Part shown: positions 7,347-15,673 of the stretch, in pieces
Layout: every line of letters starts with the position of its first letter
How positions within the stretch are numbered: the stretch's first letter is position 1
NCBI GenBank assembly: GCA_024178355.1
Contig: JAMZNZ010000006.1
Span: forward strand, 248,001 to 312,000
Reading direction: 5' to 3'
Length of the DNA: 64,000 nt
DNA from: Maricaulaceae bacterium EIL42A08
GTDB taxonomy: Bacteria > Pseudomonadota > Alphaproteobacteria > Caulobacterales > Maricaulaceae
Program-made: the position numbers and the translations under genes
The notes under the pieces: generated by a model
Told to the model about the DNA's origin: nothing
The model's database searches: none
The model's input: only the letters and a program-made list of their open reading frames with translations

Positions 7347-8855
7347 TTAGCCCATGCCCTTCATGATGCGGCGGCGCTGGACGCTGGAGGGGATATTCAT
7401 GGCTTCACGGTATTTTGCGACCGTGCGGCGGGCGATATCCACGCCATCCTCATGCAGGCGCTCGACGATCTTGTCGTCGCTCATCACCTCTTCCAGGCTT
7501 TCACCGTCAATCATCGCCTTGATGCGGTAGCGAACCGCTTCAGCCGAATAGGCCTCGCCGCCATCAGAGCTCGCGATGGCGGAGGTGAAGAAGTATTTCA
7601 GTTCAAACAGGCCGCGAGGCGTGGCGACATACTTGTTGGAGGTCACCCGGCTGACGGTGGATTCGTGCAGACCCACCGCATCAGCCACCGTCTTCAGGTT
7701 CAGCGGGCGCAGCCAGGCCACACCCTTGGCAAAAAAGGCGTCCTGCTGGCGCACGATCTCGCTTGAAACTTTCAGGATCGTGCGCGCGCGCTGATCCAGG
7801 CTTTTAACCAGCCAGCTGGCGTTCTGGGCGCATTCGGTGATAAAGACTTTCTCCTCGTCACTACGCGCCGCCTTGGAGATCTGGGCTGCGTAGCGGTTAT
7901 TCATCAAGACGCGGGGCAGGGTGTCGGTGTTCAGCTCCACCGCCCAGCTGCCATCCGGGCGCTCCTTGACGGTGACGTCCGGCTCCACGCTGCGGGTGCT
8001 GTCGGTGCCAAAGCCCAGGCCCGGCTTCGGGGTCAGGCGCTTGAGCTCGGCGATCATGTCTGTCAGGTCTTCGCCATCCACCTCACACGCGGCCTTCAGG
8101 CCCGCATAATCATGCTTGGCCAGCAGCGGCAGATTGTCGACCAAAGCCGCCATGGCTGGATCGAGGCGATCACGATCTTTCAGCTGCAGCGCCAGACAGT
8201 CCTGTAGCGAGCGCGCCATGACACCGGCGGGTTCAAAATTCTGGACACAGGCCAGCATGGCCTCGACTTCAGAGCGGGTCACGCCAAGGCGTTCTGCGGT
8301 CTCATCAAGGTCAGCGCGGAAATAGCCATCATCGTCGGCCAGATCGATCAGGTGAGCCGCGATCATGCGGTCTGCGGGCTGCAAGGCTAGATCGGCGAGC
8401 TGATCGTGCAGATGCTCTCGCAAGGACTTCTCCTTGCTGGCATTGGCCGCCGCATCAAAGTCTTCAGAATTGAACGAGGCGCTTCCACCTGTTCCGGCCC
8501 GTGACCAGTCCACGCTGCCGCCAGCGTCCGCGCCCTGCATGTCAGACTTGGAGTCTGAATACATTGTCTCGGCGTCTGCATCGATGGCGTCTTCGGCCTT
8601 GGCCGGGGCATCAAAGCTGAGTTCATCAGAACTCGCAGCCGCATCGCTCGTCTCAACCGGCTCGGCGCGTTCGGGATCACCGGCTTCAGGGCGCTCATCA
8701 CGCTCCAGCAGCGGGTTGCGTTCCAGCTCTTCTTCGACGAACTCGGTCAGCTCGATATTATTGAGTTGCAGCAGCTTGATTGCCTGCTGCAGCTGGGGCG
8801 TCATCACGAGCCCCTGGCCCTGGCGCGCCTCTAGTTTTTGACCAAGCCCCGCCAT
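7347..8855 (-). CDS. rpoN: RNA polymerase sigma-54 factor RpoN
   Basis: Sigma-54 (502 residues), directing RNA polymerase to -24/-12 promoters of nitrogen, flagellar and other genes under enhancer-binding activators. The Gln/Leu-rich activator-interacting region is at about 1-50 (LVMTPQLQQAIKLLQL), an acidic region II at about 55-130, and core-binding and HTH domains follow. The RpoN box ARRTVAKYRE is at about 475-484. It is preceded by lptB with a 9-base gap, so it is probably co-transcribed with the lpt genes, as in Caulobacter and rhizobia. Confidence 0.96.
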   Translation of the reverse strand: MAGLGQKLEARQGQGLVMTPQLQQAIKLLQLNNIELTEFVEEELERNPLLERDERPEAGDPERAEPVETSDAAASSDELSFDAPAKAEDAIDADAETMYSDSKSDMQGADAGGSVDWSRAGTGGSASFNSEDFDAAANASKEKSLREHLHDQLADLALQPADRMIAAHLIDLADDDGYFRADLDETAERLGVTRSEVEAMLACVQNFEPAGVMARSLQDCLALQLKDRDRLDPAMAALVDNLPLLAKHDYAGLKAACEVDGEDLTDMIAELKRLTPKPGLGFGTDSTRSVEPDVTVKERPDGSWAVELNTDTLPRVLMNNRYAAQISKAARSDEEKVFITECAQNASWLVKSLDQRARTILKVSSEIVRQQDAFFAKGVAWLRPLNLKTVADAVGLHESTVSRVTSNKYVATPRGLFELKYFFTSAIASSDGGEAYSAEAVRYRIKAMIDGESLEEVMSDDKIVERLHEDGVDIARRTVAKYREAMNIPSSVQRRRIMKGMG

Positions 8856-8864
8856 GAATCCCCC

Positions 8865-9632
8865 CTAGTTGAAGCTTTCGCCGAGATAGTAACGGCGCAC
8901 ATTCTCATCAGAGCGCACAGCCTCGGGCGAACCTTCAAACAGCACTTCGCCGTCGTGAATAATCGTAGCGCGATCACAGATATGCAGCGTTTCGCGCACA
9001 TTGTGATCGGTAATCAGGATGCCGATTCCGCGTCCTTTCAAGAATTCGATCAGGTCACGGATATCGGTGATGGCCAGCGGATCGATCCCGGCAAAGGGTT
9101 CGTCCAGCAGCATGAAGCTCGGCTGAGCGGCCAGGGCGCGCGCGATTTCCGCGCGGCGGCGCTCACCACCCGACAGCGCCATGGCTGGGCTATCCTTCAA
9201 GTGGTCGATGTGAAGTTCTTCCAGAAGGTCGTCGACCAGCTCTTTGCGGCGCTGCTTGTTGGGCTCCACGATTTCGGCCACAGCCGCGACATTGTCGTGG
9301 ACCGACAACCCGCGGAAAATCGAGGCTTCCTGCGGCAAATATCCGATGCCCAGCCTGGCGCGCTGGTACATGGGAAGGCCGGTAATGTCCTCGCCGTCGA
9401 GCATAATGGTCCCGTGGTCGGCCTCGATAAGGCCTGTGATCATATAAAAGCAGGTCGTTTTGCCCGCGCCATTGGGACCAAGAAGGCCTGCCACTTCACC
9501 TCGCTTGAGGCTCAGGGAGACATTCTTGACCACAGCCCGCCGACCATAGGACTTGGCCAGATTGGAAACCTGGACGCCATCGCCCTCGAATGTCGGCATG
9601 GGTGCGGAATCGCGAACTGCCGTCTCAGCCAT
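8865..9632 (-). CDS. lptB: LPS export ABC transporter ATP-binding protein LptB
   Basis: ATPase of the LptB2FG transporter that extracts lipopolysaccharide from the inner membrane. In the 255-residue form, Walker A GPNGAGKT is at about 52-59, followed by the signature LSGGERRR and Walker B LLDEPFAGID. The ATG at 9632 is used because AGGAG lies 6-7 bases before it; an upstream in-frame GTG at 9647 would place the start ahead of that ribosome site. It follows lptA and precedes rpoN. Confidence 0.96.
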   Translation of the reverse strand: MAETAVRDSAPMPTFEGDGVQVSNLAKSYGRRAVVKNVSLSLKRGEVAGLLGPNGAGKTTCFYMITGLIEADHGTIMLDGEDITGLPMYQRARLGIGYLPQEASIFRGLSVHDNVAAVAEIVEPNKQRRKELVDDLLEELHIDHLKDSPAMALSGGERRRAEIARALAAQPSFMLLDEPFAGIDPLAITDIRDLIEFLKGRGIGILITDHNVRETLHICDRATIIHDGEVLFEGSPEAVRSDENVRRYYLGESFN

Positions 9633-9677
9633 ACTTAACTCCTGCACACCTAAAAATGTGTGAAGCGGGGATTGGGT

Positions 9678-10256
9678 TTAACCATCTTCTGATTCAAAGG
9701 GCCGCGGGCCGTCGCCAGGGATGGTGGGCGCAGGACAGTCGCGCTGGGGGGTCGGTTCCGCATCTGGCGTGTCGAAAAACACAGATCGCACACGTTGATT
9801 GCCGCCGTCACCATCTGATCCTGTCAGGCGCGCAGACCCTCCATTCAGGTCGGCCACAAGACGCTGGCCCGTGGAGACATTGCAGCCTTGGGTCAGCACC
9901 ACATCACCGGTCAGAGTGATCTGACCATTCGCCAGGTCGTAGACACCGGCATTGCCGCGGGCGATCTCATTCGGCGTGACGTAGAAAACATCACCGGAGG
10001 CCTCAAAGCGATCAAAGCTTGAGAAGCTGCCGTTGGCATCGCGAATAAAGAAAATGTCGATGCGATCTGCCCGCAGGCGGGTATTGCCCCGCGTCACATT
10101 GACGTCGCCCGTGTAAACCGCGCGATCTTCCTGATCGATCACTTCAAAGTCATCGGAGCTGACATCAATCGGGCCCTCACCCGGGACCGCTTGAGCCAGT
10201 GCTAATCCGCAGGACGCAAATGCGGCGAGCAGCGTGGCAAGCAGGGTGCGGATCAT
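9678..10256 (-). CDS. lptA: LPS transport periplasmic protein LptA
   Basis: Periplasmic bridge protein (192 residues) passing LPS from LptC to LptD. It has a signal peptide (cleavage near ALAQA, residue 22) and then an OstA/LptA beta-jellyroll of about 120 residues (DFEVIDQEDRAVYTGDV and onward). The C-terminal tail is Pro/Asp-rich. Its start overlaps the lptC stop by 4 bases, indicating translational coupling. Confidence 0.9.
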   Translation of the reverse strand: MIRTLLATLLAAFASCGLALAQAVPGEGPIDVSSDDFEVIDQEDRAVYTGDVNVTRGNTRLRADRIDIFFIRDANGSFSSFDRFEASGDVFYVTPNEIARGNAGVYDLANGQITLTGDVVLTQGCNVSTGQRLVADLNGGSARLTGSDGDGGNQRVRSVFFDTPDAEPTPQRDCPAPTIPGDGPRPFESEDG

Positions 10257-10915
10257 GGCTGGGTCTCCTCAGACGTGTTCATGTATAGACGCGTGCGCAC
10301 ATCACCGGAAAGTACGATGCGTTCACCGTCATCGTATACCTGAAAACTGTTGGCGCGAATTATCCCCCACGGCCCATTGCCCACAACCGGCACCTGGCCG
10401 GAGATTTCGCCTTCGCTAAGCCTGATGAGGGCTGCTTCAGTGTCGAACTGATAGCCCGATCGGGTCGTCAGGCTGACATTGCCGACCAAATCCAGTGACT
10501 GGGCGGCATCATCGAAAACGCCTGTGTCAGCCAGGACCTGAGACGCGTCCGTGGCGTCCAGCAATTCGTAATCGAGCGTTGGGCGCTCAAGATCGGCAAC
10601 GCCGTTGACGCCACCCTGTCGCCGTACCGCGCTGTCCGCAGTCACAACGAAGGGTGCTCCGCCCTCATCGCGCCCGACGAAGCGGGGGTTCACAATCCGC
10701 TGTGAGCCGGTGGTTTCGGCTGGCGCTGCGCGCCCGCCTGATAGGCTTTGTTGAATGAGCTGAAGTCCAGCATTGATTGCCACAGCTAAAATCAGGGTTA
10801 GCAGTATGACGCGCAGCCCTTGAACCACCCGGCTTCTGCGCCGCGCAGCCGCCAGCGACCGGGAGCGTCGGGCCCCCAGGGTCGAGGTTTGAGAATGGGC
10901 GGTTATGGCAGTCAT
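10253..10915 (-). CDS. lptC: LPS export protein LptC
   Basis: Bitopic inner-membrane partner of LptB2FG (220 residues). A basic N-terminus is followed by one membrane helix at about 32-52 and a periplasmic LptC jellyroll. Identification rests on topology, on the weak family pattern around ADSAVRRQGG, and chiefly on its place between rnd and lptA, the standard alphaproteobacterial order. Confidence 0.85.
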   Translation of the reverse strand: MTAITAHSQTSTLGARRSRSLAAARRRSRVVQGLRVILLTLILAVAINAGLQLIQQSLSGGRAAPAETTGSQRIVNPRFVGRDEGGAPFVVTADSAVRRQGGVNGVADLERPTLDYELLDATDASQVLADTGVFDDAAQSLDLVGNVSLTTRSGYQFDTEAALIRLSEGEISGQVPVVGNGPWGIIRANSFQVYDDGERIVLSGDVRTRLYMNTSEETQP

Positions 10916-10933
10916 CCGATTGCGGTCACCATT

Positions 10934-11548
10934 CTATGAGTGGGCGAAAATGTCGACCTCATCCCAACCTGCCAGATCAAGACGGGCCCGGGTCGGCAGG
11001 AAGTCAAAACAGGCGCGCGCCATATCCAGGCGACCCTCGCGCTCCAGCATGGCGGTCAGGCCATCACGGATCGCGTGAAGGTGAAGCACATCGCTGGCGG
11101 CGTAGGCCAGCTGCGCGTCGCTTAAGTCACTGGCGGCCCAGTCAGAGCTTTGTTGCTGCTTGGACAATTCAACACCGGCAATCTCGCGGGCGACATCCTT
11201 CAGGCCGTGGCGGTCTGTGTAGGTGCGCACCATCTTTGATGCGATCTTGGTGCAGAAAATGGGCGTCATCGTGACGCCGAGATCGCGCTCACATACGGCC
11301 ACGTCAAAGCGCGCAAAATGCAGGATTTTCTCCACGCTCTGGTCGGCCAGAAGGCGTTTCAGGTTCGGGCAGTCATAGGTCGACCGGTCGGGCTGGACGA
11401 TGTGGGCATCGCCATCGCCGGCTGAAAGCTGCACCAGGCAGAGCCGGTCGCGCACCAGCGAAAGCCCCTGGGTTTCCGTGTCGACCGCGACAGAAGTGCC
11501 CAGGTCCAGATCCGCGGGCAGGTCGCCCTTGTGAAGATGAATAGCCAT
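10934..11548 (-). CDS. rnd: ribonuclease D, short form (3'-5' exonuclease domain)
   Basis: A DEDD-family 3'-5' exoribonuclease for tRNA and structured-RNA maturation. Motif Exo I is DTETQG, Exo II contains HFARFDV, and Exo III is YAASDVLHL. At 204 residues it has only the exonuclease domain and lacks HRDC domains, as is usual for this short alphaproteobacterial type. The start at MAIHLHKGDLP is preferred over an ATG 48 bases upstream because family members begin there. It heads the lptC-lptA-lptB-rpoN run. Confidence 0.88.
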   Translation of the reverse strand: MAIHLHKGDLPADLDLGTSVAVDTETQGLSLVRDRLCLVQLSAGDGDAHIVQPDRSTYDCPNLKRLLADQSVEKILHFARFDVAVCERDLGVTMTPIFCTKIASKMVRTYTDRHGLKDVAREIAGVELSKQQQSSDWAASDLSDAQLAYAASDVLHLHAIRDGLTAMLEREGRLDMARACFDFLPTRARLDLAGWDEVDIFAHS

Positions 11549-11734
11549 GAATTGCAGTTCGCCTGTGTCATCAGGAAAAATCGAGAAACACACCATCGTA
11601 TCGGGCTTTACGCCTTTGCGGTCAATGTCGGCCCTGTCTAGCGCTCGAATTCATACTGCTATTCCGCCTTTAACCCTAAGCTGACTTGGGTCATAGGCGC
11701 GCCTATCCAAGAAGCAACCTGGTCTTTCCTCCCC

Positions 11735-12121
11735 ATGGACCACACAAACATGACGCTGCCGCGGGTCGATATTGAACTCGACCAAAGCGGTGCGCTTGCC
11801 ACACTTCGGTTTTCAGGCCCCATCCGCGGTGATGACCTGCACCGAGCCCAGCGCTGGCTGCACGACCGGCTGGGCGGGCGCACCCTGTCAGGTCTGGTGA
11901 TTGATGCACGCCAGTCGCATCCGGACTATACGCCCGGCCAGCTCGCTGATGCGCTGGAGGCCTGTCTTGAAAGCGCATCGCCCCACCGGCTTGCCTTTGT
12001 GTCTGGTGAAATGCGCGAAGATACGGTGTCGTTGATTGAGACCGCGGCTGTGCCCTATGCGGTGCGCGTGCGGGGGTTTCTGGATCTGGATGAGGGTGAG
12101 CGCTGGGTCGCCGGCCGCTAG
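11735..12121 (+). CDS. conserved hypothetical protein, STAS-like
   Basis: A soluble protein of 128 residues that I cannot assign. Its alternating strand/helix pattern (ATLRFSGPI, then LSGLVIDARQ, then HRLAFVSGE) resembles small STAS/SpoIIAA-like domains, but no phosphorylatable motif is evident. It lies divergent from rnd and its stop overlaps that of the convergent phosphatase gene. No clear ribosome site precedes it; an alternative ATG lies 15 bases in. Confidence 0.6.
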   Translation: MDHTNMTLPRVDIELDQSGALATLRFSGPIRGDDLHRAQRWLHDRLGGRTLSGLVIDARQSHPDYTPGQLADALEACLESASPHRLAFVSGEMREDTVSLIETAAVPYAVRVRGFLDLDEGERWVAGR

Positions 12122-12846
12122 TCGCGCCAGCCCTTCACGCTAAGCACCTTTGTCAGCTCGCCGTCGACAAACACCCCGGCGCTCAGCTGGCCACCATAGG
12201 CGGCGGCTGTATCCAGCCCGACACGCGTCTTGCCAATCACGGCTCGACTGGTCGGGCTGTGTCCGTGGATGACGCGCAAGCCCTCCACCCAGGCCGGGTC
12301 ACTGTCTGAGGTGCGGTCGGAGGGCCGCATCCACAACATCGCCTGATCGCCCTGCTCGCTGAGTGCAAGCTCTGGCTGAACCCCTCCGTGGACGAAGAAC
12401 AGGCCGTCTTCACGATCAAGATGATAGACCGGGCGTCCATCAAACAGGCGCTTTAAAAAGCGCCTGTGGCGGCCGGGAATGGCCTTTCGGGCTTTCTTGA
12501 ATGACCAGGCGTCTTTTTCGCTCAGGCCATAGCTTGCCAGTGCAACATCGCCGCCGCGCGCGCGCCAGCGTTCCAGGATTTTGGAGTCCTTGAAGCGCTT
12601 CTTAAGCGCGGCATACATCAGCCAGTCGTGATTGCCCGGCAGAACGATATGGCCCGCCTTTTCAAGCTTGATGACGCGGTCCAGCACGGTCGCGCTGTCT
12701 GGCCCCCGGTCGATATAATCGCCAAGGCACACGATCTTGTAGTCGCGGTCGGGGTGCTTCTTCTTCGCGTGCGCGTTGATCTTCTTCAAAAGCGCTTTCA
12801 GCGATTTCGCGCAGCCGTGGATATCGCCGATAGCGTAGTAAAGCAT
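12118..12846 (-). CDS. calcineurin-like metallophosphatase (PrpA/ApaH-type)
   Basis: A two-metal phosphoesterase of 242 residues, probably a serine/threonine phosphatase or a diadenosine-polyphosphate hydrolase. Metal-binding motifs are GDIHG (7-11), GDYIDRG (42-48), GNHD (71-74), and later FVHGG and VIHGHS. No signal peptide is present. The substrate cannot be decided from sequence. It precedes nothing on its strand within 200 bases, and uup ends about 50 bases upstream of its start. Confidence 0.85.
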   Translation of the reverse strand: MLYYAIGDIHGCAKSLKALLKKINAHAKKKHPDRDYKIVCLGDYIDRGPDSATVLDRVIKLEKAGHIVLPGNHDWLMYAALKKRFKDSKILERWRARGGDVALASYGLSEKDAWSFKKARKAIPGRHRRFLKRLFDGRPVYHLDREDGLFFVHGGVQPELALSEQGDQAMLWMRPSDRTSDSDPAWVEGLRVIHGHSPTSRAVIGKTRVGLDTAAAYGGQLSAGVFVDGELTKVLSVKGWRD

Positions 12847-12895
12847 GGTGGCAACACTTTGCCTGCGTTGGCCGATTGATCAAGTCTTTGAGCGT

Positions 12896-14701
12896 CTATT
12901 GGCCCGACTCAAGCTCTTCGCGCTTCATCTCGATTTCAAGCCACAGCTCTTCCTTGGACTCCTTGTCCGCCTGCAGCTTTTCAAGCTCTTTGGTCAGGGC
13001 GGAGAAGCGGTCGGGGGCCTTGGTAAAGAGGGTGGGGTCAGCCATTTCGGTTTCGATCTCGCCGATGCGCGTCTCGATCCCTGCGATTTCATCGGGCAGG
13101 GTTTCAAGCGCGTGCTTGTCTTTAAAGCTCAGCTTTGCGGTGCGCTGGCGCGGCTTTTCAGACCTTGCTGACTTCGTCGCTGCCGCCTTCTCCGCCTTGC
13201 GGGCGGCAACGCCAGCGCCGCGCTGGGCGACCATGTCTTCATAGCCACCGGCATAGACCCGCCACTGACCATCGGCCTCCCAGGCGATGGTGGCCGTGGC
13301 TGTGCGGTCGATGAAATCACGGTCGTGGCTGACCAGCAGGACTGTGCCCTGATAATCGCTGATCAGCTCTTCCAGAAGGTCCAGCGTCTCCAGATCGAGA
13401 TCGTTGGTCGGTTCGTCCAGTACCAGAAGGTTGGACGGCAGAGCCAGGGCTCGCGCCAGCATCAGGCGGGCCCGCTCCCCGCCGGACAGGGCATGGACCG
13501 GCGTTCGGGCCTGCTCAGGCGCAAACAGGAAGTCTTTCATGTAGGCGGCCACATGCTTCACACTGCCGCCCACGGTGATGCGCTCGCCGCCGCCCGGTGC
13601 AATCGCTTCGGTGACGGTCCAGTCGGGCTTCAGCGCCGCACGGCGCTGATCGAGGCTCGCGATCTCCAGCTGCGTGCCGAGCCGCACCGTGCCTTCATCG
13701 GGCTCAAGCTTGCCGGTGAGCATGTTGATCAGCGTCGTCTTGCCCGCCCCATTGGGGCCAACCAGAGCAATGCGATCTCCGCGCGCCACCTTCAGCGACA
13801 GGTCCGACACGATGGCTCGCCCGTCATAGGCCTTGCTCACACCTTTGGCCTCAATCACCAGCTTGCCGGAGCGATCGGCCTCACTGACGGTCAGCTGGGC
13901 GGCACCCTGCGGTCCGCGCCAGGTCTTCAGCTGGGTCTTTAAATCCTTCAGCTCCGACACGCGGCGCACATTGCGCTTGCGCCGGGCGGTGACGCCATAG
14001 CGCATCCAGTCTTCCTCGCGCGCGATCTGGCGGGCGAGCTTGTGGCGTTCGGCCTCCTCGGCCTCGAACACCTCGTCGCGCCAGCTTTCAAATTTCGCAA
14101 AGCCCTGATCGAGCCGCCGTGTCTCGCCCCGGTCGATCCAGACGGTCTGGCGGGTCAGGTTTTGAAGAAAGCGCCGGTCGTGGCTTATCAGGACCATGGC
14201 CCCGCGCTTGGCCGCCAGCTCGCCTTCCAGCCACTCGATCGCAGGTAGATCGAGGTGGTTGGTCGGCTCGTCCAGCAACAGGATGTCTGGATCGGGCGCC
14301 AGCGTGCGCGCCAGCGCCGCGCGCCGGGCTTCACCGCCGGACAGGTTGGACGGGTCGGCGTCCCCCGCCACGCCCAGATGCTCCAACAGATAGTCGGCGC
14401 GGTAGGCATCATCACCGGGTGCGAGGCCTGCGCGCACATAATCAATGACGCTGTCATACCCAGACAGGTCCGGTTCCTGGGGCAGATAGCGCACGGTGGA
14501 GCCGGGGTGAATGAAGCGCTCGCCGTCATCGGCCTCGATGATCCCGGCGGCGATCTTCAAAAACGAGCTCTTGCCCGACCCGTTGCGCCCCACCAGACCA
14601 ATCCGCTCCCCCTCTCGCACGATCAGGGAGGCATTCGTCAAAAGCGGCGTCGCCCCAAAGGTCAGGCCGATATGATCAAGGGTGAGAAGCGGTGCAGACA
14701 T
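12896..14701 (-). CDS. uup: ABC-F family ATPase Uup
   Basis: A duplicated soluble ABC ATPase (601 residues) of the ABC-F group acting on ribosomes or in DNA/translation quality control. The first Walker A is GRNGSGKSS and the second GPNGAGKTT. Both halves carry LSGGE signatures and LLDEPTNHLD/LVLDEPTNDLD Walker B motifs. The ABC_tran_Xtn linker is present. A C-terminal coiled-coil of about 75 residues (from about SFKDKHALETLPDEI) is the Uup-specific domain. The start at MSAPLLTLDHIGL is preferred over an ATG 81 bases upstream, which adds a Pro/Arg-rich non-conserved stretch. Confidence 0.93.
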   Translation of the reverse strand: MSAPLLTLDHIGLTFGATPLLTNASLIVREGERIGLVGRNGSGKSSFLKIAAGIIEADDGERFIHPGSTVRYLPQEPDLSGYDSVIDYVRAGLAPGDDAYRADYLLEHLGVAGDADPSNLSGGEARRAALARTLAPDPDILLLDEPTNHLDLPAIEWLEGELAAKRGAMVLISHDRRFLQNLTRQTVWIDRGETRRLDQGFAKFESWRDEVFEAEEAERHKLARQIAREEDWMRYGVTARRKRNVRRVSELKDLKTQLKTWRGPQGAAQLTVSEADRSGKLVIEAKGVSKAYDGRAIVSDLSLKVARGDRIALVGPNGAGKTTLINMLTGKLEPDEGTVRLGTQLEIASLDQRRAALKPDWTVTEAIAPGGGERITVGGSVKHVAAYMKDFLFAPEQARTPVHALSGGERARLMLARALALPSNLLVLDEPTNDLDLETLDLLEELISDYQGTVLLVSHDRDFIDRTATATIAWEADGQWRVYAGGYEDMVAQRGAGVAARKAEKAAATKSARSEKPRQRTAKLSFKDKHALETLPDEIAGIETRIGEIETEMADPTLFTKAPDRFSALTKELEKLQADKESKEELWLEIEMKREELESGQ

Positions 14702-14784
14702 GGCCCGCGATATGGCGCGGCAAAGGGGGTTTGGGCAAGGGGCAGGGTGAGTTGGGGCGGGGTTTCCCCTTGTAACCCCCACTT

Positions 14785-14860
14785 GTCATCCCGGACTTGA
14801 TCCGGGATCCACGCAGCGCTGAGCGCAAAAGCTCTGGGTCCCCGCCTTCGCGGGGATGAC
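14785..14860. repeat. 76-bp dispersed palindromic repeat
   Basis: Ends are inverted repeats (GTCATCCC and GGGATGAC). Inside are two GC-rich hairpins: CCCGGA/TCCGGG around CTTGA, and CCCCGC/GCGGGG around CTTC. The pattern GTCATCCCGGACTTGATCCG with a matching CTTCGCGGGGATGAC end is a very common intergenic repeat of Caulobacterales, Sphingomonadales and other alphaproteobacteria, REP/BIME-like in form. Only one copy was noticed in this window. Confidence 0.8.
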
Positions 14861-15057
14861 GAAGGCGGAGGACTTTGACCTCCATTCGCCGCCGAGAGGG
14901 TGTTCCGACTTATCGGCCCGCACATTTGCACCCTTCCAGCCTTCTTCGGTCTTCCCCGACCCATCCGACCTGCGCTCCCATACCCCATCACTCCCCGGCC
15001 TTCCCTATCCCAACACCCCCGCCCTACTTCCCCCTTGCCTCCCGCTCCAAATCTGCT

Positions 15058-15077
15058 ATTTCTGTTGCGACAGAAAT
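15058..15077. promoter_or_regulatory. palindromic operator before GbsR/MarR gene
   Basis: ATTTCTGT and ACAGAAAT are perfect inverted 8-mers around TGCG. It ends 14 bases before the regulator start, and a near-copy lies after the gene, before the desaturase. Autoregulation is the natural inference. Confidence 0.7.
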
Positions 15078-15091
15078 GACGGAATTACGTG

Positions 15092-15616
15092 ATGCAGCTT
15101 TCACCGGCCATGGAGCGCTTTGTCCTGCACTGGGGCGAGATGGGGGATCGTTGGGGGGTGAACCGCTCCATCGCCCAGATCCATGCGCTGCTCTATCTTA
15201 GCGAGGAGCCGGTAAGGGCCGACCAGATTGAGGAGACGCTGAAGATTGCGCGCTCCAACATTTCCAACTCCATCCGGGAGCTGGAAAGCCTGGGGCTGGC
15301 CGAGCGGGTTCATGTGCTGGGAGATCGGCGCGATCACTTCAAAACGCTGGTCGAGCCCTGGGACATGCTGATGACCATCGCTGAAGCCCGCAAGAAGCGC
15401 GAGATCGATCCGACGCTGGCGGTGTTGCGCGCCTGTGTGAACGAGATGGAAGGCGACCCGCAAACCCCGGCCCATGCCCTGAAACGGGTCAAGCACATGC
15501 TCGACTTCATCGAGACGCTGACCGGCTGGTACGAGCAGGTCCGCCGCCTGCCGAAGAACACCCTCATCAAGCTGATGAATATGGGCGCACGTATTGCCCG
15601 CTTCGTGGGCGGGTGA
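15092..15616 (+). CDS. GbsR/MarR-family transcriptional regulator
   Basis: A 174-residue winged-helix regulator. The DNA-binding part is at about 30-85 (recognition segment KIARSNISNSIRELESLGL), followed by the wing with LGDRRDHF. The C-terminal half is helical and probably dimerises. GbsR-type proteins in other bacteria control osmolyte or membrane-lipid genes. The gene leads a run with a desaturase and a DUF4166 protein, and near-identical palindromes stand before it and before the desaturase, so it probably controls both. A GTG directly before the chosen ATG is an equally possible start. Confidence 0.85.
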   Translation: MQLSPAMERFVLHWGEMGDRWGVNRSIAQIHALLYLSEEPVRADQIEETLKIARSNISNSIRELESLGLAERVHVLGDRRDHFKTLVEPWDMLMTIAEARKKREIDPTLAVLRACVNEMEGDPQTPAHALKRVKHMLDFIETLTGWYEQVRRLPKNTLIKLMNMGARIARFVGG

Positions 15617-15631
15617 GTTTTTTGACCGTTT

Positions 15632-15651
15632 ATTTCAGTTTCGACAGAAAT
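15632..15651. promoter_or_regulatory. second copy of the GbsR/MarR operator
   Basis: ATTTCAGT-TTCG-ACAGAAAT differs from the upstream palindrome mainly at one arm base and in its centre. It stands 22 bases before the desaturase start. A second nested inverted repeat, TTCAGTT with AACTGAA, overlaps it. Confidence 0.65.
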
Positions 15652-15673
15652 AACTGAATGGAGGGAGTGGGCG

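Larger units (their letters stand above)
14702..15091. other. divergent intergenic region with repeat and pyrimidine-rich tract
   Basis: About 390 bases separate the uup and GbsR/MarR starts. It contains a dispersed palindromic repeat and a regulator palindrome (both listed separately). Between them, roughly 14940-15050, the plus strand is strikingly rich in C and T with few G. No gene was found in it. Confidence 0.6.
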
